Notes: generated by a model not told the origin, from the letters alone. Counted from the stretch's first letter, positions 8,324 through 20,602 are shown. The stretch is 64,000 bases of DNA from Sinomonas terrae (GCF_022539255.1 NZ_JAKZBV010000001.1:1488001-1552000), one strand, 5' to 3'. Translations and numbers: made by a program.

Positions 8324-8980
8324 ATGAAGCTCACCAAGTACACCCACGCTTGCGTCCGGTTCGACAAGGATGGGCGCGCTCTCGTGATCGACCCCGGCAG
8401 CTTCTCTGAGGTCGAGCAGGCGCTTGAGGGTGCGGAGGCGCTCCTCGTGACCCATGAGCACGCCGACCACCTGGACGTTGACCGCGTCAAGGCAGCGTTC
8501 GAGGGGAATGCCTCGCTCTCGGCCTGGGCGCCGGCGAAGGTGGCCGATCAGCTGCGCGAAGCCGCTCCGTCCGCGGCCGATCGCGTGCACACGGCGGAGC
8601 CGGGCCAGGAGTTCGAGGCGGCGGGTTTCCGGGTGCAGACATTCGGCAGCCAGCATGCCCTCATCCACCCGCTGGTTCCTGTGGTGGCCAACATCGGGTA
8701 CGTCATCGACGGGGAGGTGTTCCATCCCGGAGACTCCTTCACCGTTCCGAACGGCCTCGAGGTCGGAACGGTGCTGGTGCCGGTGCACGCTCCGTGGAAC
8801 AAGATCCAAGAGGTCATCGACTTCATCATCGCCGTGCGTGCGCAGCGTGCCTTCCCCATCCACAACGCGCTCATCAACGAGCTGGGCACGGGCATTGTCG
8901 AGGGGCACGCGCAGCGGATCGGCGGACTCTACGGCACGGAGTACCGCCACCTCGAGCCGGGGGAGTCGGTTGAGATCTGA
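8324..8980 (+). CDS. MBL-fold metal-dependent hydrolase (UlaG/YtkL-like group)
   Basis: A 218-residue metallo-beta-lactamase-fold protein. The metal-binding signature is THEHADHLD (~residues 44-52), with further ligands in the GSQHA region and HPGDSF. A conserved C-terminal His lies in FPIHNALINE. The length and motif order fit the small L-ascorbate-6-phosphate-lactonase/YtkL-like group. Substrate cannot be predicted. The gene is divergent from zur and appears leaderless. Confidence 0.88.
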   Translation: MKLTKYTHACVRFDKDGRALVIDPGSFSEVEQALEGAEALLVTHEHADHLDVDRVKAAFEGNASLSAWAPAKVADQLREAAPSAADRVHTAEPGQEFEAAGFRVQTFGSQHALIHPLVPVVANIGYVIDGEVFHPGDSFTVPNGLEVGTVLVPVHAPWNKIQEVIDFIIAVRAQRAFPIHNALINELGTGIVEGHAQRIGGLYGTEYRHLEPGESVEI

Positions 8981-9011
8981 GGGACTGGCTCCCAGATCAC
9001 TCGTTCGCGGT

Positions 9012-9017
9012 TAGGGT
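9012..9017 (+). promoter_or_regulatory. -10 element for the rhodanese gene
   Basis: TAGGGT is followed after 7 nt by ATG 9025. The AGGGTGA could alternatively act as a Shine-Dalgarno, so this call is less certain than others of the same type. Confidence 0.4.
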
Positions 9018-9024
9018 GAAGACG

Positions 9025-9900
9025 ATGGATATTCAACAGCAGGTCCTCATCAGCGTCGATGAGCTCAAGCGGCGCCTCGACGAGGGAGACCGGACCGTCA
9101 TGCTCGATGTCCGCTGGTCCCTCGCAGGCCCACCAGGGCGCGACGCGTATGCTGGCGGCCATCTTCCCGGCGCGGTCTTCGTGGACCTCGAACGGGAGCT
9201 TGCCGTTCCTGTTGATCCGGGCAGCCCCGAGGAGGCGGCCGGGGGCCGCCATCCTCTGCCGACGCCGGAAGGATTCGAGGCCGCGGCGAGGCGGTGGGGC
9301 ATCGACGACGGCGATACCGTCGTCGCGTACGACGACTCGGCTGGGCACGCTGCAGCCCGGGCGTGGTGGCTCCTGCGCGACGCGGGATTCGAGAACGTCT
9401 TTCTCTTGGACGGTGGTCTCGGCGCGTGGAGCGCCGCTGGCCTCCCGTTGGACGAGGGCATCGAGACGCCGGCGATGCCGGGCACCGTCCACTTGGACAG
9501 CCATCGGATGCCCACGATCGACGTCGACGAAGCAGCCTCTTTCAAGGGTGTCCTCCTTGATGCCCGGGCGCCCGAAAGGTACCGCGGCGAAGTCGAGCCG
9601 GTCGATCCGCGTGCCGGCCACATCCCTGGCGCCGTCAGCGCGCCGACCTCGCGCAATCTCGCTGAGGACGGAAGGTTCCTGACGCCCGACGAGCTCAGGC
9701 GCCGCTATGCCGAGCTCGGAGCCGAGCCAGGCCGGGCCGTCGCGGTCTACTGCGGTTCCGGCGTCACCGCAGCGCACGACGTCGCGGCGCTCGCCATAGC
9801 TGGAATCGACGCGGCCCTCTACCCGGGATCGTTCTCGCAGTGGTCACGCGATCCTTCCCGCCCCATCGCGACGGGTCCGCAGCCTGAGATAGCGTCTTGA
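9025..9900 (+). CDS. sseA: Thiosulfate/3-mercaptopyruvate sulfurtransferase (two rhodanese domains)
   Basis: 291 residues with an inactive N-terminal rhodanese domain (~8-130, with YAGGHLPGAVFVDLE and a catalytic-position Asp in VAYDDSAG) and an active C-terminal domain (~160-285). The active-site loop is CGSGVT, which favours the mercaptopyruvate/thiosulfate sulfurtransferase class. It transfers sulfane sulfur to cyanide or thiols in the cytoplasm. ATG 9025 is preferred over GTG 9016, because the GTG lies within the TAGGGT hexamer. The next gene begins two nucleotides after its stop. Confidence 0.9.
   Translation: MDIQQQVLISVDELKRRLDEGDRTVMLDVRWSLAGPPGRDAYAGGHLPGAVFVDLERELAVPVDPGSPEEAAGGRHPLPTPEGFEAAARRWGIDDGDTVVAYDDSAGHAAARAWWLLRDAGFENVFLLDGGLGAWSAAGLPLDEGIETPAMPGTVHLDSHRMPTIDVDEAASFKGVLLDARAPERYRGEVEPVDPRAGHIPGAVSAPTSRNLAEDGRFLTPDELRRRYAELGAEPGRAVAVYCGSGVTAAHDVAALAIAGIDAALYPGSFSQWSRDPSRPIATGPQPEIAS
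9890..9895 (+). promoter_or_regulatory. -10 element for the alcohol dehydrogenase gene
   Basis: TAGCGT sits inside the 3' end of the rhodanese gene and is followed after 7 nt by ATG 9903. Confidence 0.45.
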
Positions 9901-9902
9901 TC

Positions 9903-11114
9903 ATGACTCCAGGACGCCCTGTCATGCCCGGTGCGGACAAGGTGCGGCGCACGCTGACCGACCAAGGGAGCGAGTCGCCGTCGTCCGCTCCCGCTGGGGA
10001 AGCGCCTGCGCCCCGCACAGGAAGTGAAGTTGCCGCCTATGGTGCCACCTCCGCTCAGAGTGGCCTTGTGCCGCTCACGATCGAGCGCCGGGCGCTGAAA
10101 CCGGACGATGTCGAGATCGACATCGAGTTCTGCGGCCTATGCCATTCGGATGTGCACGCGACACGCGGCGAGTGGGGTGAACGTCCTTGGCCGCTCGTTC
10201 CGGGACACGAGATCGTCGGGCGTGTGCGTCGGGTCGGTGACGAAGTCCGGTCCTTCTCCGTGGATGACAGGGTCGGGGTTGGCTGCATGGTCGACTCGTG
10301 CGGGGAGTGCGAGAACTGCCTCGACGGGGTCGAGCAGTTCTGCGATCGCGGAAACGTCCTCACCTACGGTTCCGCGGACCCACGCAACGGCGGCGAGGCC
10401 ACCCAAGGCGGCTACGCGCAGCGAATCGTGGTCACTGAGAAGTTCGTGCTCCGCGTTCCCGAGACCCTCGACCCGGCCGCCGCCGCGCCACTGCTCTGCG
10501 CCGGCATCACGACTTATTCGCCCCTGCGCTACTTCGGGGTCGAGCCCGGCGAACGGGTCGGCGTCGTCGGGCTCGGAGGCCTGGGGCATCTGGCCGTCAA
10601 ACTCGCCAAGGCCATGGGGGCGGAGGTCACCGTCTTCACACGCTCTGCTGAGAAGGGCGACGCCGCCCGCGAACTCGGCGCGGATGACGTCGTCGTGACC
10701 TCCGATCCGACGGCGCTCGAGGCCGCCCGGCGCACGCTCGACCTGGTCATCGACACGGTCGCCGCTCCCCACGACGTCAACGCCTACCTGCGCACCCTTC
10801 GCCTCGACGGCGCCCTCTTCCAGCTCAGTCTCCCGTCGGGGACGATGGCGCCCGTCGATCCGGGGCTGCTCATCCGGCGCCGCCTCTCGTACGCCGGCTC
10901 CCTGATCGGCGGGATCGCGGAGACGCAGGAGATGCTGGAATTCTGCGCCGAGCACGGGGTGGCAGCAGACATCGAGCTCGTCGCTGCGGACGAGCTCAAC
11001 GAGGCTTACGACCGCATGGTCGCAGGCGACGTCAAATACCGGTTCGTCCTCGATGCCACGACGCTGGCGAGCACCGGGGCAGGTTCGGCTCAGGCCGAGG
11101 AGGGTGAGGAATGA
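9903..11114 (+). CDS. Zinc-dependent alcohol dehydrogenase, cinnamyl-alcohol/YahK-like
   Basis: 403 residues of the medium-chain dehydrogenase superfamily. Catalytic zinc ligands are Cys in GLCHSDVH and His-Glu in PGHEIVG. The four structural-zinc Cys lie in the DSCGECENCLDGVEQFCD segment. The Rossmann motif is GLGGLGHLAVKLAKAMG, typical of the NADP-preferring YahK/Cad branch that reduces aldehydes. An unusually long N-terminal extension of about 45 residues rich in Ser/Pro/Ala precedes the domain, so the true start could be further in. It overlaps the HIT gene by 4 nt (ATGA). Confidence 0.88.
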   Translation: MTPGRPVMPGADKVRRTLTDQGSESPSSAPAGEAPAPRTGSEVAAYGATSAQSGLVPLTIERRALKPDDVEIDIEFCGLCHSDVHATRGEWGERPWPLVPGHEIVGRVRRVGDEVRSFSVDDRVGVGCMVDSCGECENCLDGVEQFCDRGNVLTYGSADPRNGGEATQGGYAQRIVVTEKFVLRVPETLDPAAAAPLLCAGITTYSPLRYFGVEPGERVGVVGLGGLGHLAVKLAKAMGAEVTVFTRSAEKGDAARELGADDVVVTSDPTALEAARRTLDLVIDTVAAPHDVNAYLRTLRLDGALFQLSLPSGTMAPVDPGLLIRRRLSYAGSLIGGIAETQEMLEFCAEHGVAADIELVAADELNEAYDRMVAGDVKYRFVLDATTLASTGAGSAQAEEGEE

Positions 11115-11539
11115 CTACGATTTTCACGAAGATCATCGACGGCGAGATCCCAGGGCGCTTCGTCTGGAAGGACGACGACGTCGTCGCGTTCCTGACGATC
11201 GCCCCCCTCGCGGACGGGCACACGCTCGTCGTGCCGCGGGAGGAGGTGGACCGCTGGACAGACGCCTCGCCTGAGCTCCTCAGCAAGGTCATGTCCGTCG
11301 CCCAGCAGATCGGGCAGGCGCAGGTCGAGTCCTTTGACGTCGAGCGGGCGGGCATGATCATCGCCGGCTTCGAGGTCCATCACCTCCACGTTCACGTCTG
11401 GCCGGCAACCTCCGAGGCCGAGTTCAATTTCCAGCGGGCTCAGCACGATCCGGACCCCGCGGCTATGGACGCAGCGGCGGAGAAGCTGCGGCAGGCCCTC
11501 CGCGATCGGGGCCACGGCGAGTTCGTGCCGGAGTCCTAG
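11111..11539 (+). CDS. HIT-family nucleotide-binding hydrolase/transferase
   Basis: 142 residues with the histidine-triad motif HHLHVHVWP (~residues 94-102), preceded by the usual FTKIIDGEIPGRFVW N-terminus. Family members hydrolyse or transfer nucleoside monophosphates from adenylated substrates. ATG 11111 overlaps the stop of the alcohol dehydrogenase gene, so the two are co-transcribed. It converges on hrpA with only 21 nt between stops and no obvious terminator. Confidence 0.93.
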   Translation: MTTIFTKIIDGEIPGRFVWKDDDVVAFLTIAPLADGHTLVVPREEVDRWTDASPELLSKVMSVAQQIGQAQVESFDVERAGMIIAGFEVHHLHVHVWPATSEAEFNFQRAQHDPDPAAMDAAAEKLRQALRDRGHGEFVPES

Positions 11540-11560
11540 CGTCCGGCTCGCGCGGGGTCT

Positions 11561-15664
<4,104 letters not shown>

Positions 15665-15673
15665 GGCTGATCC

Positions 15674-15679
15674 AGTCTA
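15674..15679 (-). promoter_or_regulatory. -10 element for hrpA
   Basis: TAGACT on the minus strand ends 9 nt before the hrpA ATG, so the leader would be absent or only a few nucleotides long. Confidence 0.4.
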
Positions 15680-15741
15680 GTTGGCCCCTCCAAATCCCTA
15701 GGCCTCTGTTCTGCCGCCCGTTCGAGCGGCGCGAGGCTGAT

Positions 15742-16160
15742 TCACCAGACCGCATCGCCTCGCAGCACGACGTCGCTTCCGCCGTCGACGTAGATGATCT
15801 GCCCGCACACGTGCGTGTTCTCCTCGCTGCCGAGCCATGCCAGCAGTCGGGCGACGACGATGGGATCGGCGATGCCGTTGAGGGGCATCGGGACATTCTG
15901 TAGTAGGACCTCGCGTCCCTGCTCCGTCGAGATGAGATCCGCTGTCATGGGGGTGGCGATGATGCCGGGAGCGACGGCATTGAGGGGGATCCCAGAACCG
16001 GCCCACCGTTGATTCGCAGCCTCACGGCGCACCCATCGCGAGAGGCCGAGTTTGGTGGAGGCGTAGATGAGTGTGCCCGTTGCCCGCGTTGTTCCAGTAG
16101 CTCCTTGGTTGCCTTTCCGATGCCGGAGGCGGCGCCGGTGACGACTGATGTGCGTGGCAT
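15742..16160 (-). pseudogene. Remnant short-chain dehydrogenase/reductase with internal deletion and frameshift
   Basis: The N-terminal 27 codons from ATG 16160 encode a classical SDR start with the cofactor motif TGAASGIG. After the following helix the reading frame changes near 16080-16090. The C-terminal 110 or so codons resume in another frame with the catalytic YASTK, the NAVAPGIIATPM segment and a terminal GQIIYVDGGSD. About 100 residues of the Rossmann core, including the NNAG and catalytic Ser regions, are missing, so no functional enzyme can be made. The C-terminus resembles the 3-alpha-hydroxysteroid/coniferyl-alcohol dehydrogenase group. It lies at the edge of a gene-poor, lower-GC stretch. 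Confidence 0.85.
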
Positions 16161-16697
16161 GGGTCCTCTCATCCTTGTTTTTTACGAGGTGGGTCCTTGT
16201 GGGCTCGATCCCCTCATTGGGGTCGCAACGGCCTTGCACTTCTTAGCGTGCCGCCTTGCGCGCCTTCTGTTTAGAGCCGTTGGTCCCGATCAAATACTTG
16301 TATTTCCGACAAGCTGAATTTGACATACTCGCGCTATGGGCGAAACGATTACTTGGGGCAGCCCAGACGAATGGGGAATGCGACAGCGTGCATCAACAGG
16401 AGCTTTTGAGTGGACTGGATCGCTGAATGAAGCTCGATGTGCAAACATTTCCAAGTCCTATGGCCGAATTCGGTTCCGGCTATATTGGGCCCATGGCTCT
16501 GGGAAATCCACCAATCTTGCGGCGAGGTTGCCGCTATGGGATTCGAACACTGTCGCGGCGGCGAGCGAGCGGTTGGTCCAAAATTTCGGGTCGCCGTACT
16601 GCCGAGGAAATTGGCGAGGCAATGTGGTTGCGCCGAGTCAGAGTGAGCCACCTCGGGCCCAGCGAGTGAGCCTTGAGGGTCATGACGAGAGGACGTT
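16161..16697. other. Gene-poor, lower-GC stretch
   Basis: This 537-nt interval holds no gene I can support. An open frame from ATG 16336 runs through it into the next gene, but its product has no recognisable motif and its composition is unlike its neighbours. A TTGACA (around 16319) and palindromes near 16292 suggest old promoter/operator sequence of the decayed dehydrogenase. It is probably remnant DNA. Confidence 0.5.
16292..16312. promoter_or_regulatory. Overlapping AT-rich palindromes, operator-like
   Basis: AAATAC-TT-GTATTT (16292-16305) is a perfect inverted repeat, and CTTGT/ACAAG arms with a 7-nt spacer overlap its right half. The site is about 130 nt upstream of the decayed dehydrogenase and resembles a GntR/TetR-type operator. 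The regulator is not in this window. Confidence 0.4.
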
Positions 16698-17105
16698 ATG
16701 GAGAGAACTCAAGCGAAAGAACTGGCGTCGGCGCTGCGGAAGCGAGGCGTTGAGGAGTCCGCGCTTCCGGCCTTGCTCGCGAAGGCAGACGAGATGTCGG
16801 CGGAGCAAGGCGAAAGCTTCCTGCCCCGTCTCTTCGCCGAGCAGGTCCCGCGCTCGAAGCATCAGTCACCCGGGAAGATCCTCGGAAACCTCGCGGCGTA
16901 TTTCGGCATCCTCGCCCTGGGCGGCCCCCTCGCCATCAGGCTCTTGACGGGTGCTTCCTTCGGCCTCCCTGGCCAACTTGTCTACCTGGGCTGCATCATC
17001 GTGATTCTGCTCGCCCTGATCTTCGCTGCCGCCGCTCTCGACCGAAGACTGCCACCGGGATGGGGATCAGAACGCGAATCCCGGAAATCAGAAGGCGGGT
17101 CCTGA
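16698..17105 (+). CDS. Hypothetical membrane protein with two transmembrane segments
   Basis: 135 residues from ATG 16698 with GAGAGGA upstream. Residues 1-55 are a charged, probably cytoplasmic helical domain. Two hydrophobic segments follow (~65-85 and ~93-112), then a basic/Ser tail. The layout resembles the small soluble-plus-two-TM proteins often encoded next to PadR-like regulators, but no such regulator is adjacent. I do not recognise the family. It is followed by a strong bidirectional hairpin terminator. Confidence 0.65.
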   Translation: MERTQAKELASALRKRGVEESALPALLAKADEMSAEQGESFLPRLFAEQVPRSKHQSPGKILGNLAAYFGILALGGPLAIRLLTGASFGLPGQLVYLGCIIVILLALIFAAAALDRRLPPGWGSERESRKSEGGS

Positions 17106-17168
17106 AAGCCAGACCGCCAACCACGGCAAGAGGAGTGAGCTGCGCCTCGCCGACCGACAAGCCAAAAA

Positions 17169-17197
17169 GGGCCCCGCCGACCAAGTCGGCGGGGCCC
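17169..17197. terminator. Bidirectional rho-independent terminator
   Basis: A perfect 13-bp stem (GGGCCCCGCCGAC, 17169-17181, with its complement at 17185-17197) closes a 3-nt loop. On the minus strand it ends in TTTTT just downstream of the tRNA gene; on the plus strand it ends in TTT and can stop transcription from the 16698 gene. Confidence 0.9.
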
Positions 17198-17202
17198 TTT
17201 CG

Positions 17203-17278
17203 TGGTGCCCTCGATAGGATTCGAACCTACGGCCTTCTGCTCCGGAGGCAGACGCTCTATCCCCTGAGCTACGAGGGC
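17203..17278 (-). tRNA. tRNA-Arg (anticodon CCG)
   Basis: The minus strand folds as a full cloverleaf: acceptor GCCCTCG/CGAGGGC, a D arm with GCTC/GAGC, an anticodon stem TCTGC/GCAGA with loop CTCCGGA giving anticodon CCG (reads CGG), and a T arm with GTTCGAAT. The discriminator A is followed by an encoded CCA (17205-17203). A strong terminator lies 5 nt downstream. Confidence 0.97.
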
Positions 17279-17388
17279 CCGTCCGTGGGGACTCATCGAG
17301 CTTATCAGGTGCTGACCCCGGCCACGCAAACCGGCGGGAACGCAACCCGCCACGCCGCCAGGGAGCCGCGGAAAGCCCGGCGGTGAGT

Positions 17389-17631
17389 CTATTCGAGGTA
17401 GTTCTCGACGACGTCCGCGGACCGAGGAGCCGCCTCTTTCGGATTCTCGCCGTACTGACGCTTGGCGCGGCGCTGCCGCAGCAGGTCCCAGCACTGGTCG
17501 AGCTGTGCTTCGACCGAGGTCAGCCGCTGGTGCTCCTCGTCCTCGGAGATCTTGCCGTCTCCGAGAGCCGAGCGCAGGCTGTGCTCTTCGTCGATGAGCT
17601 CCTTGATGCGGTTCTGGATGTCCTGGTCCAT
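17389..17631 (-). CDS. DUF2630 family protein
   Basis: An 80-residue acidic helical protein beginning MDQDIQNRIKELIDEEH, which is characteristic of DUF2630. Members are common in actinobacteria and of unknown function. ATG 17631 is chosen because GGAAGGA is well spaced to it; GTG 17637 would touch the Shine-Dalgarno. The middle contains the conserved LDQCWDLLRQRRA segment. Confidence 0.88.
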   Translation of the reverse strand: MDQDIQNRIKELIDEEHSLRSALGDGKISEDEEHQRLTSVEAQLDQCWDLLRQRRAKRQYGENPKEAAPRSADVVENYLE

Positions 17632-17687
17632 GCTCACTCCTTCCAGAAGGGGTATCCGCTCGCCAGCCTACGCCGTTGGCCTGCCGG

Positions 17688-19220
17688 TCAGTAGCCCGAG
17701 AAGGCGTCCCGGCGGACGTGCCGAGCCCCTGCCTCCCGCACCTCCCGCGCCACGGCTCCGACGAACGACGGCGGGCCGGAGACATACGCCGTGCGCGAAT
17801 CGATGTCGGGGACCAGCTCCCGGAGCCTCGCGGCTGTGAACGGCGCGGAGCCGGCGTCCTCCGCAAAGTCCGCGGGAGCTCCGCCGTCGGACATCCGGAC
17901 GACGACCCGCGCGCCGGACGCGCGCAGGACGTCCGCGAAGGCGAGCTCCGTGGGGTTGGGCACCGAGGCGAGGAGCGCGACATCGCGTGCCTCGCCCGAG
18001 TTCCGCGCCGCCCTCAGCATCGAGGCGAACGGTGTGATTCCGATGCCACCGGCGATGAGCAGAAGCTTCTCATCCACGTCGCGGGGGAGCACGAAGTCGC
18101 CGCCCACCGCGGCCAGGTACACCCGTTGGCCGGGGACCAAGTCCATGAGCGAACGCTTGGAGTGCGACACCGGCGGCGCGGTGCTCACGCCGAAAGCGAC
18201 GACGTCCGAGGAAGGCGCACTCGTGAAGCTGAAGGTCCTCCGGCTTCCGGCTCCGGTCACGCCCCCGCCGTGAAGGGATAGCTCGGCGTACTGGCCGGGC
18301 ACGAAGCGCACCCGCCGGGACGGCAGGAACACGAACTCGTAGGAGCTGGGTGTGAGCGTGCGCCTTTCCACGAAGCGGAGGCTCGCGCCTCGGGTCAGCC
18401 CGAGCGCGAAGGCCAGGAGATTGCCGATGAGGAGTGCCAGTTCGGGCGAAGCAGAGACGGGGCCAAGAGCAAACGGCAGCGCGTAGGCAAGGCCGATGAT
18501 CGCGGAGTAGCCGAACTGGTAGGGGCGTCGGCCGGGCATTGTGAGCGGCTCCGAGAGCATGAAGCCTGCGAAGAACACGAGGGGCCCCTGAGCGAGGGCC
18601 TGCCAGAGGGACGAGAGCGGGCTCACGCCGACTTGGGCGACGACGGCGGTGGCGACCGCAAGAGCGACGACGGCGAAGAGACCTGCCATGGCGAGGCGCT
18701 GCACGCGATAGAGCACGAGGAGGGCTCCCGGCAGAACGAGCCACAGCATGGCCGGCGTCCCGACCCACCAAGTGGCCGCACCCCATCCCGTGAGTCCGAC
18801 GACGAAGGCACCCAAAGCAGCGGGATTGAACGCGTGACGGCCGCGCAGGGCCAGGAGGTACTTGGACAGGGTCGCTGCGGTGCAGGCGAGCGCGGTGACG
18901 GCGAGATCGAGAGGCGCGAGGCTCGGCCAGAACAGGAAGTAGAGCAGCAGGCCGGTGATGAGCGCCGAGTCCGCCTGTGGTGCCACGTGAGCCGCCGCCG
19001 CGGCCACCCGGTTGACTCCATAGGACGCGGCGAGACAGACGACGAGGGAAGCGAGCATGGCTGGGCCACTGAAGGGCAGCCAGCCGAGGGCGCCGAGTAT
19101 CACGCTGTAGGCCGCGATCACGGCCAGCACCAGAACCACGAGACGGTACATAGGTAGCCGGCCGAGCGCGGTGACGAGGCGCAGCCTGACGGCGTTGGGG
19201 GCCGAAACTGTGGGTGTCAC
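17688..19220 (-). CDS. Membrane oxidoreductase: NqrB/RnfD-like domain fused to a ferredoxin-NAD(P)H reductase module
   Basis: 510 residues. The N-terminal ~270 residues hold about ten hydrophobic segments in the NqrB/RnfD style (for example GFMLSEPLTMPGRRP). The C-terminal ~220 residues form a flavodoxin/ferredoxin-reductase-like unit: FAD-binding RRTFSFTS, nucleotide-binding GGIGITPFASML and a terminal aromatic residue (FSGY). No 2Fe-2S ferredoxin domain and no flavinylation motif is visible. It probably passes electrons from cytoplasmic NAD(P)H through the membrane to the flavinylated lipoprotein encoded upstream. The GTG at 19220 overlaps the apbE stop (GTGA), showing tight coupling with the flavin transferase gene. 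Confidence 0.85.
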   Translation of the reverse strand: MTPTVSAPNAVRLRLVTALGRLPMYRLVVLVLAVIAAYSVILGALGWLPFSGPAMLASLVVCLAASYGVNRVAAAAAHVAPQADSALITGLLLYFLFWPSLAPLDLAVTALACTAATLSKYLLALRGRHAFNPAALGAFVVGLTGWGAATWWVGTPAMLWLVLPGALLVLYRVQRLAMAGLFAVVALAVATAVVAQVGVSPLSSLWQALAQGPLVFFAGFMLSEPLTMPGRRPYQFGYSAIIGLAYALPFALGPVSASPELALLIGNLLAFALGLTRGASLRFVERRTLTPSSYEFVFLPSRRVRFVPGQYAELSLHGGGVTGAGSRRTFSFTSAPSSDVVAFGVSTAPPVSHSKRSLMDLVPGQRVYLAAVGGDFVLPRDVDEKLLLIAGGIGITPFASMLRAARNSGEARDVALLASVPNPTELAFADVLRASGARVVVRMSDGGAPADFAEDAGSAPFTAARLRELVPDIDSRTAYVSGPPSFVGAVAREVREAGARHVRRDAFSGY

Positions 19221-20083
19221 GAGAAAAGGCCCTCGAGGAAGAGCTCGCTGCCCTCGGCATGACCGTCGGAATAGACCTGGAGCCACTCAGGATCCGCCTC
19301 CGCGAACTCTGAGGCGAGCACTGGACCCGGCGCGACGAAGAGCGCCGTGGCAAGGGCGTCTGCGGTCATGGCGTCGTCAGCCATCGCCCATGTAGCGACG
19401 ACGGAGCGCACCGGGGCACCGGTGCGCGCGTCGAGCAGGTGGTGGAAGCCGTCTCCCCACGCCCGACGGTTCCCCGCCGACGCGCACAGGGCCCCTTGGG
19501 CGAGCTCCACGATTCCGATCGCCTCCTCGGGGTCGTAAGGGTGCTCGAGCGCGGCCCGGATCGGATCTGCCCCGGAATGCAGGATGTCGCCGCTTCCGTC
19601 AACCACATAGGCGTCGTGGCCCGCGCCGTCGAGGATCCCGCCCAGACGGTCGACGAGGAGCCCCTTTCCTGCGGCCCCGATGTCAAGGACGGAGGGGTGG
19701 GCGAGGACGACGGCGGCGCCTTCCCAAACGTGGTCATCGTCCCACAGAGGGGCTGGCTCAGGCGGCCCCGTCGGCACGAGTTCGTAGTGGGGACCGTAGC
19801 CGAGGCGCTCGAGGCTCGAGCCGATCCAGGGGTTGATCGCACCGTGGGTGACCCTGTAGAGACGGGCGTACAGGTTGGCCAGGCCTTCGCTCTCGGCCGG
19901 CATGTCCCACCGGCCGCCGTTTGCCCGCATTTGGGCTATGAGCGAGTCCGGGCGGAAGCGTGACCAGACCCAGTCGAAGCGCTGAGTCTCCCTCAACAGC
20001 TCTTGGCGGATTCCGTCGTCGAGCTGGCTCTTGGTGCGCACCTCGAATCGAGTCCCGAGCGCGTCGAATGCAAACGTCTCCAC
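19217..20083 (-). CDS. apbE: FAD:protein FMN transferase (ApbE)
   Basis: 288 residues of the ApbE family, which attaches FMN covalently to Thr/Ser of target proteins outside the membrane. Visible landmarks are the N-terminal MGTRFEV-like FDALGTRFEV, the central IGAAGKGLLVDR, a metal-binding DGSGDI segment and the C-terminal DDAMTADALATALFV. No signal peptide is evident, so it may act in the cytoplasm or use another export route. It sits between its likely substrate (FMN-binding lipoprotein, 10 nt upstream) and the membrane reductase (4-nt overlap downstream). Confidence 0.93.
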   Translation of the reverse strand: METFAFDALGTRFEVRTKSQLDDGIRQELLRETQRFDWVWSRFRPDSLIAQMRANGGRWDMPAESEGLANLYARLYRVTHGAINPWIGSSLERLGYGPHYELVPTGPPEPAPLWDDDHVWEGAAVVLAHPSVLDIGAAGKGLLVDRLGGILDGAGHDAYVVDGSGDILHSGADPIRAALEHPYDPEEAIGIVELAQGALCASAGNRRAWGDGFHHLLDARTGAPVRSVVATWAMADDAMTADALATALFVAPGPVLASEFAEADPEWLQVYSDGHAEGSELFLEGLFS

Positions 20084-20092
20084 GCCGATTTC

Positions 20093-20602
20093 CTAGGAAG
20101 CCTCGCGCTTGATGGCCGTGACCGCGTCGTTGAACCCCTGACCTGTGAGCGAAGAGCCCGAGACAACGCCGACGTTGAGGCTGTCGAGCTTCTTCCCGAC
20201 GACCACGTCCTTGATGCCCGACGCGAAGTGCCTCTGGTACAGGCGGGTGTTGGCGCTCGTCGGATGTTCAGTGATCTGCACGTTCGTCACGACGCCCGAC
20301 TTGAGGGTGAGGGCGACCCCGATTGTCTCGGGCCCGTTGGGGGAGACGTAGTGGCCATCGGCGCAGAACGTCCCGTCATGGTAAGGCTGCGCACCCGCCG
20401 TGCTGGTCGGGTTCGTGGATGCAGCAGTCGGCTGGCTCGCGCACGCCGCAGGGCTCGTCGTCGAGTCAGGAGCCGCAGCTGCGCCCGAGGGAGCGCACCC
20501 GGCTACTGCCCCGACGAGGGACGCGCCTGCCAGAGTGGTCAGGACGGCCTTCCGCGCCGGGAAGAGCGAGGGATGGGCTGCGTGCGTGGGGGAGGCTGGC
20601 AT
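20093..20602 (-). CDS. FMN-binding-domain lipoprotein, likely flavinylated by ApbE
   Basis: 169 residues from ATG 20602, which has AGGAAG upstream; an earlier in-frame ATG at 20647 lacks one. The signal peptide ends in a lipobox (GAVAGC). A low-complexity Ala/Ser/Thr/Pro linker follows, then one FMN_bind domain (~90-168). The flavin attachment segment near the C-terminus reads SGSSLTGQGFNDAV, a variant of the SGAT-type motif. It would carry covalent FMN on the outer face of the membrane and accept electrons from the downstream NqrB-like/reductase fusion. TACGTT or TTTAAT upstream may be the -10. Confidence 0.9.
   Translation of the reverse strand: MPASPTHAAHPSLFPARKAVLTTLAGASLVGAVAGCAPSGAAAAPDSTTSPAACASQPTAASTNPTSTAGAQPYHDGTFCADGHYVSPNGPETIGVALTLKSGVVTNVQITEHPTSANTRLYQRHFASGIKDVVVGKKLDSLNVGVVSGSSLTGQGFNDAVTAIKREAS

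Noticed and set aside
16336..16947. A 203-codon plus-strand frame in the low-GC stretch
   Set aside because: No motif, no Shine-Dalgarno, and it overlaps the better-supported membrane-protein gene at 16698; treated as remnant DNA.
17203..17278. tRNA-Arg as an integration (att) site for the neighbouring low-GC stretch
   Set aside because: No integrase gene and no repeated tRNA 3' end were found in the window.
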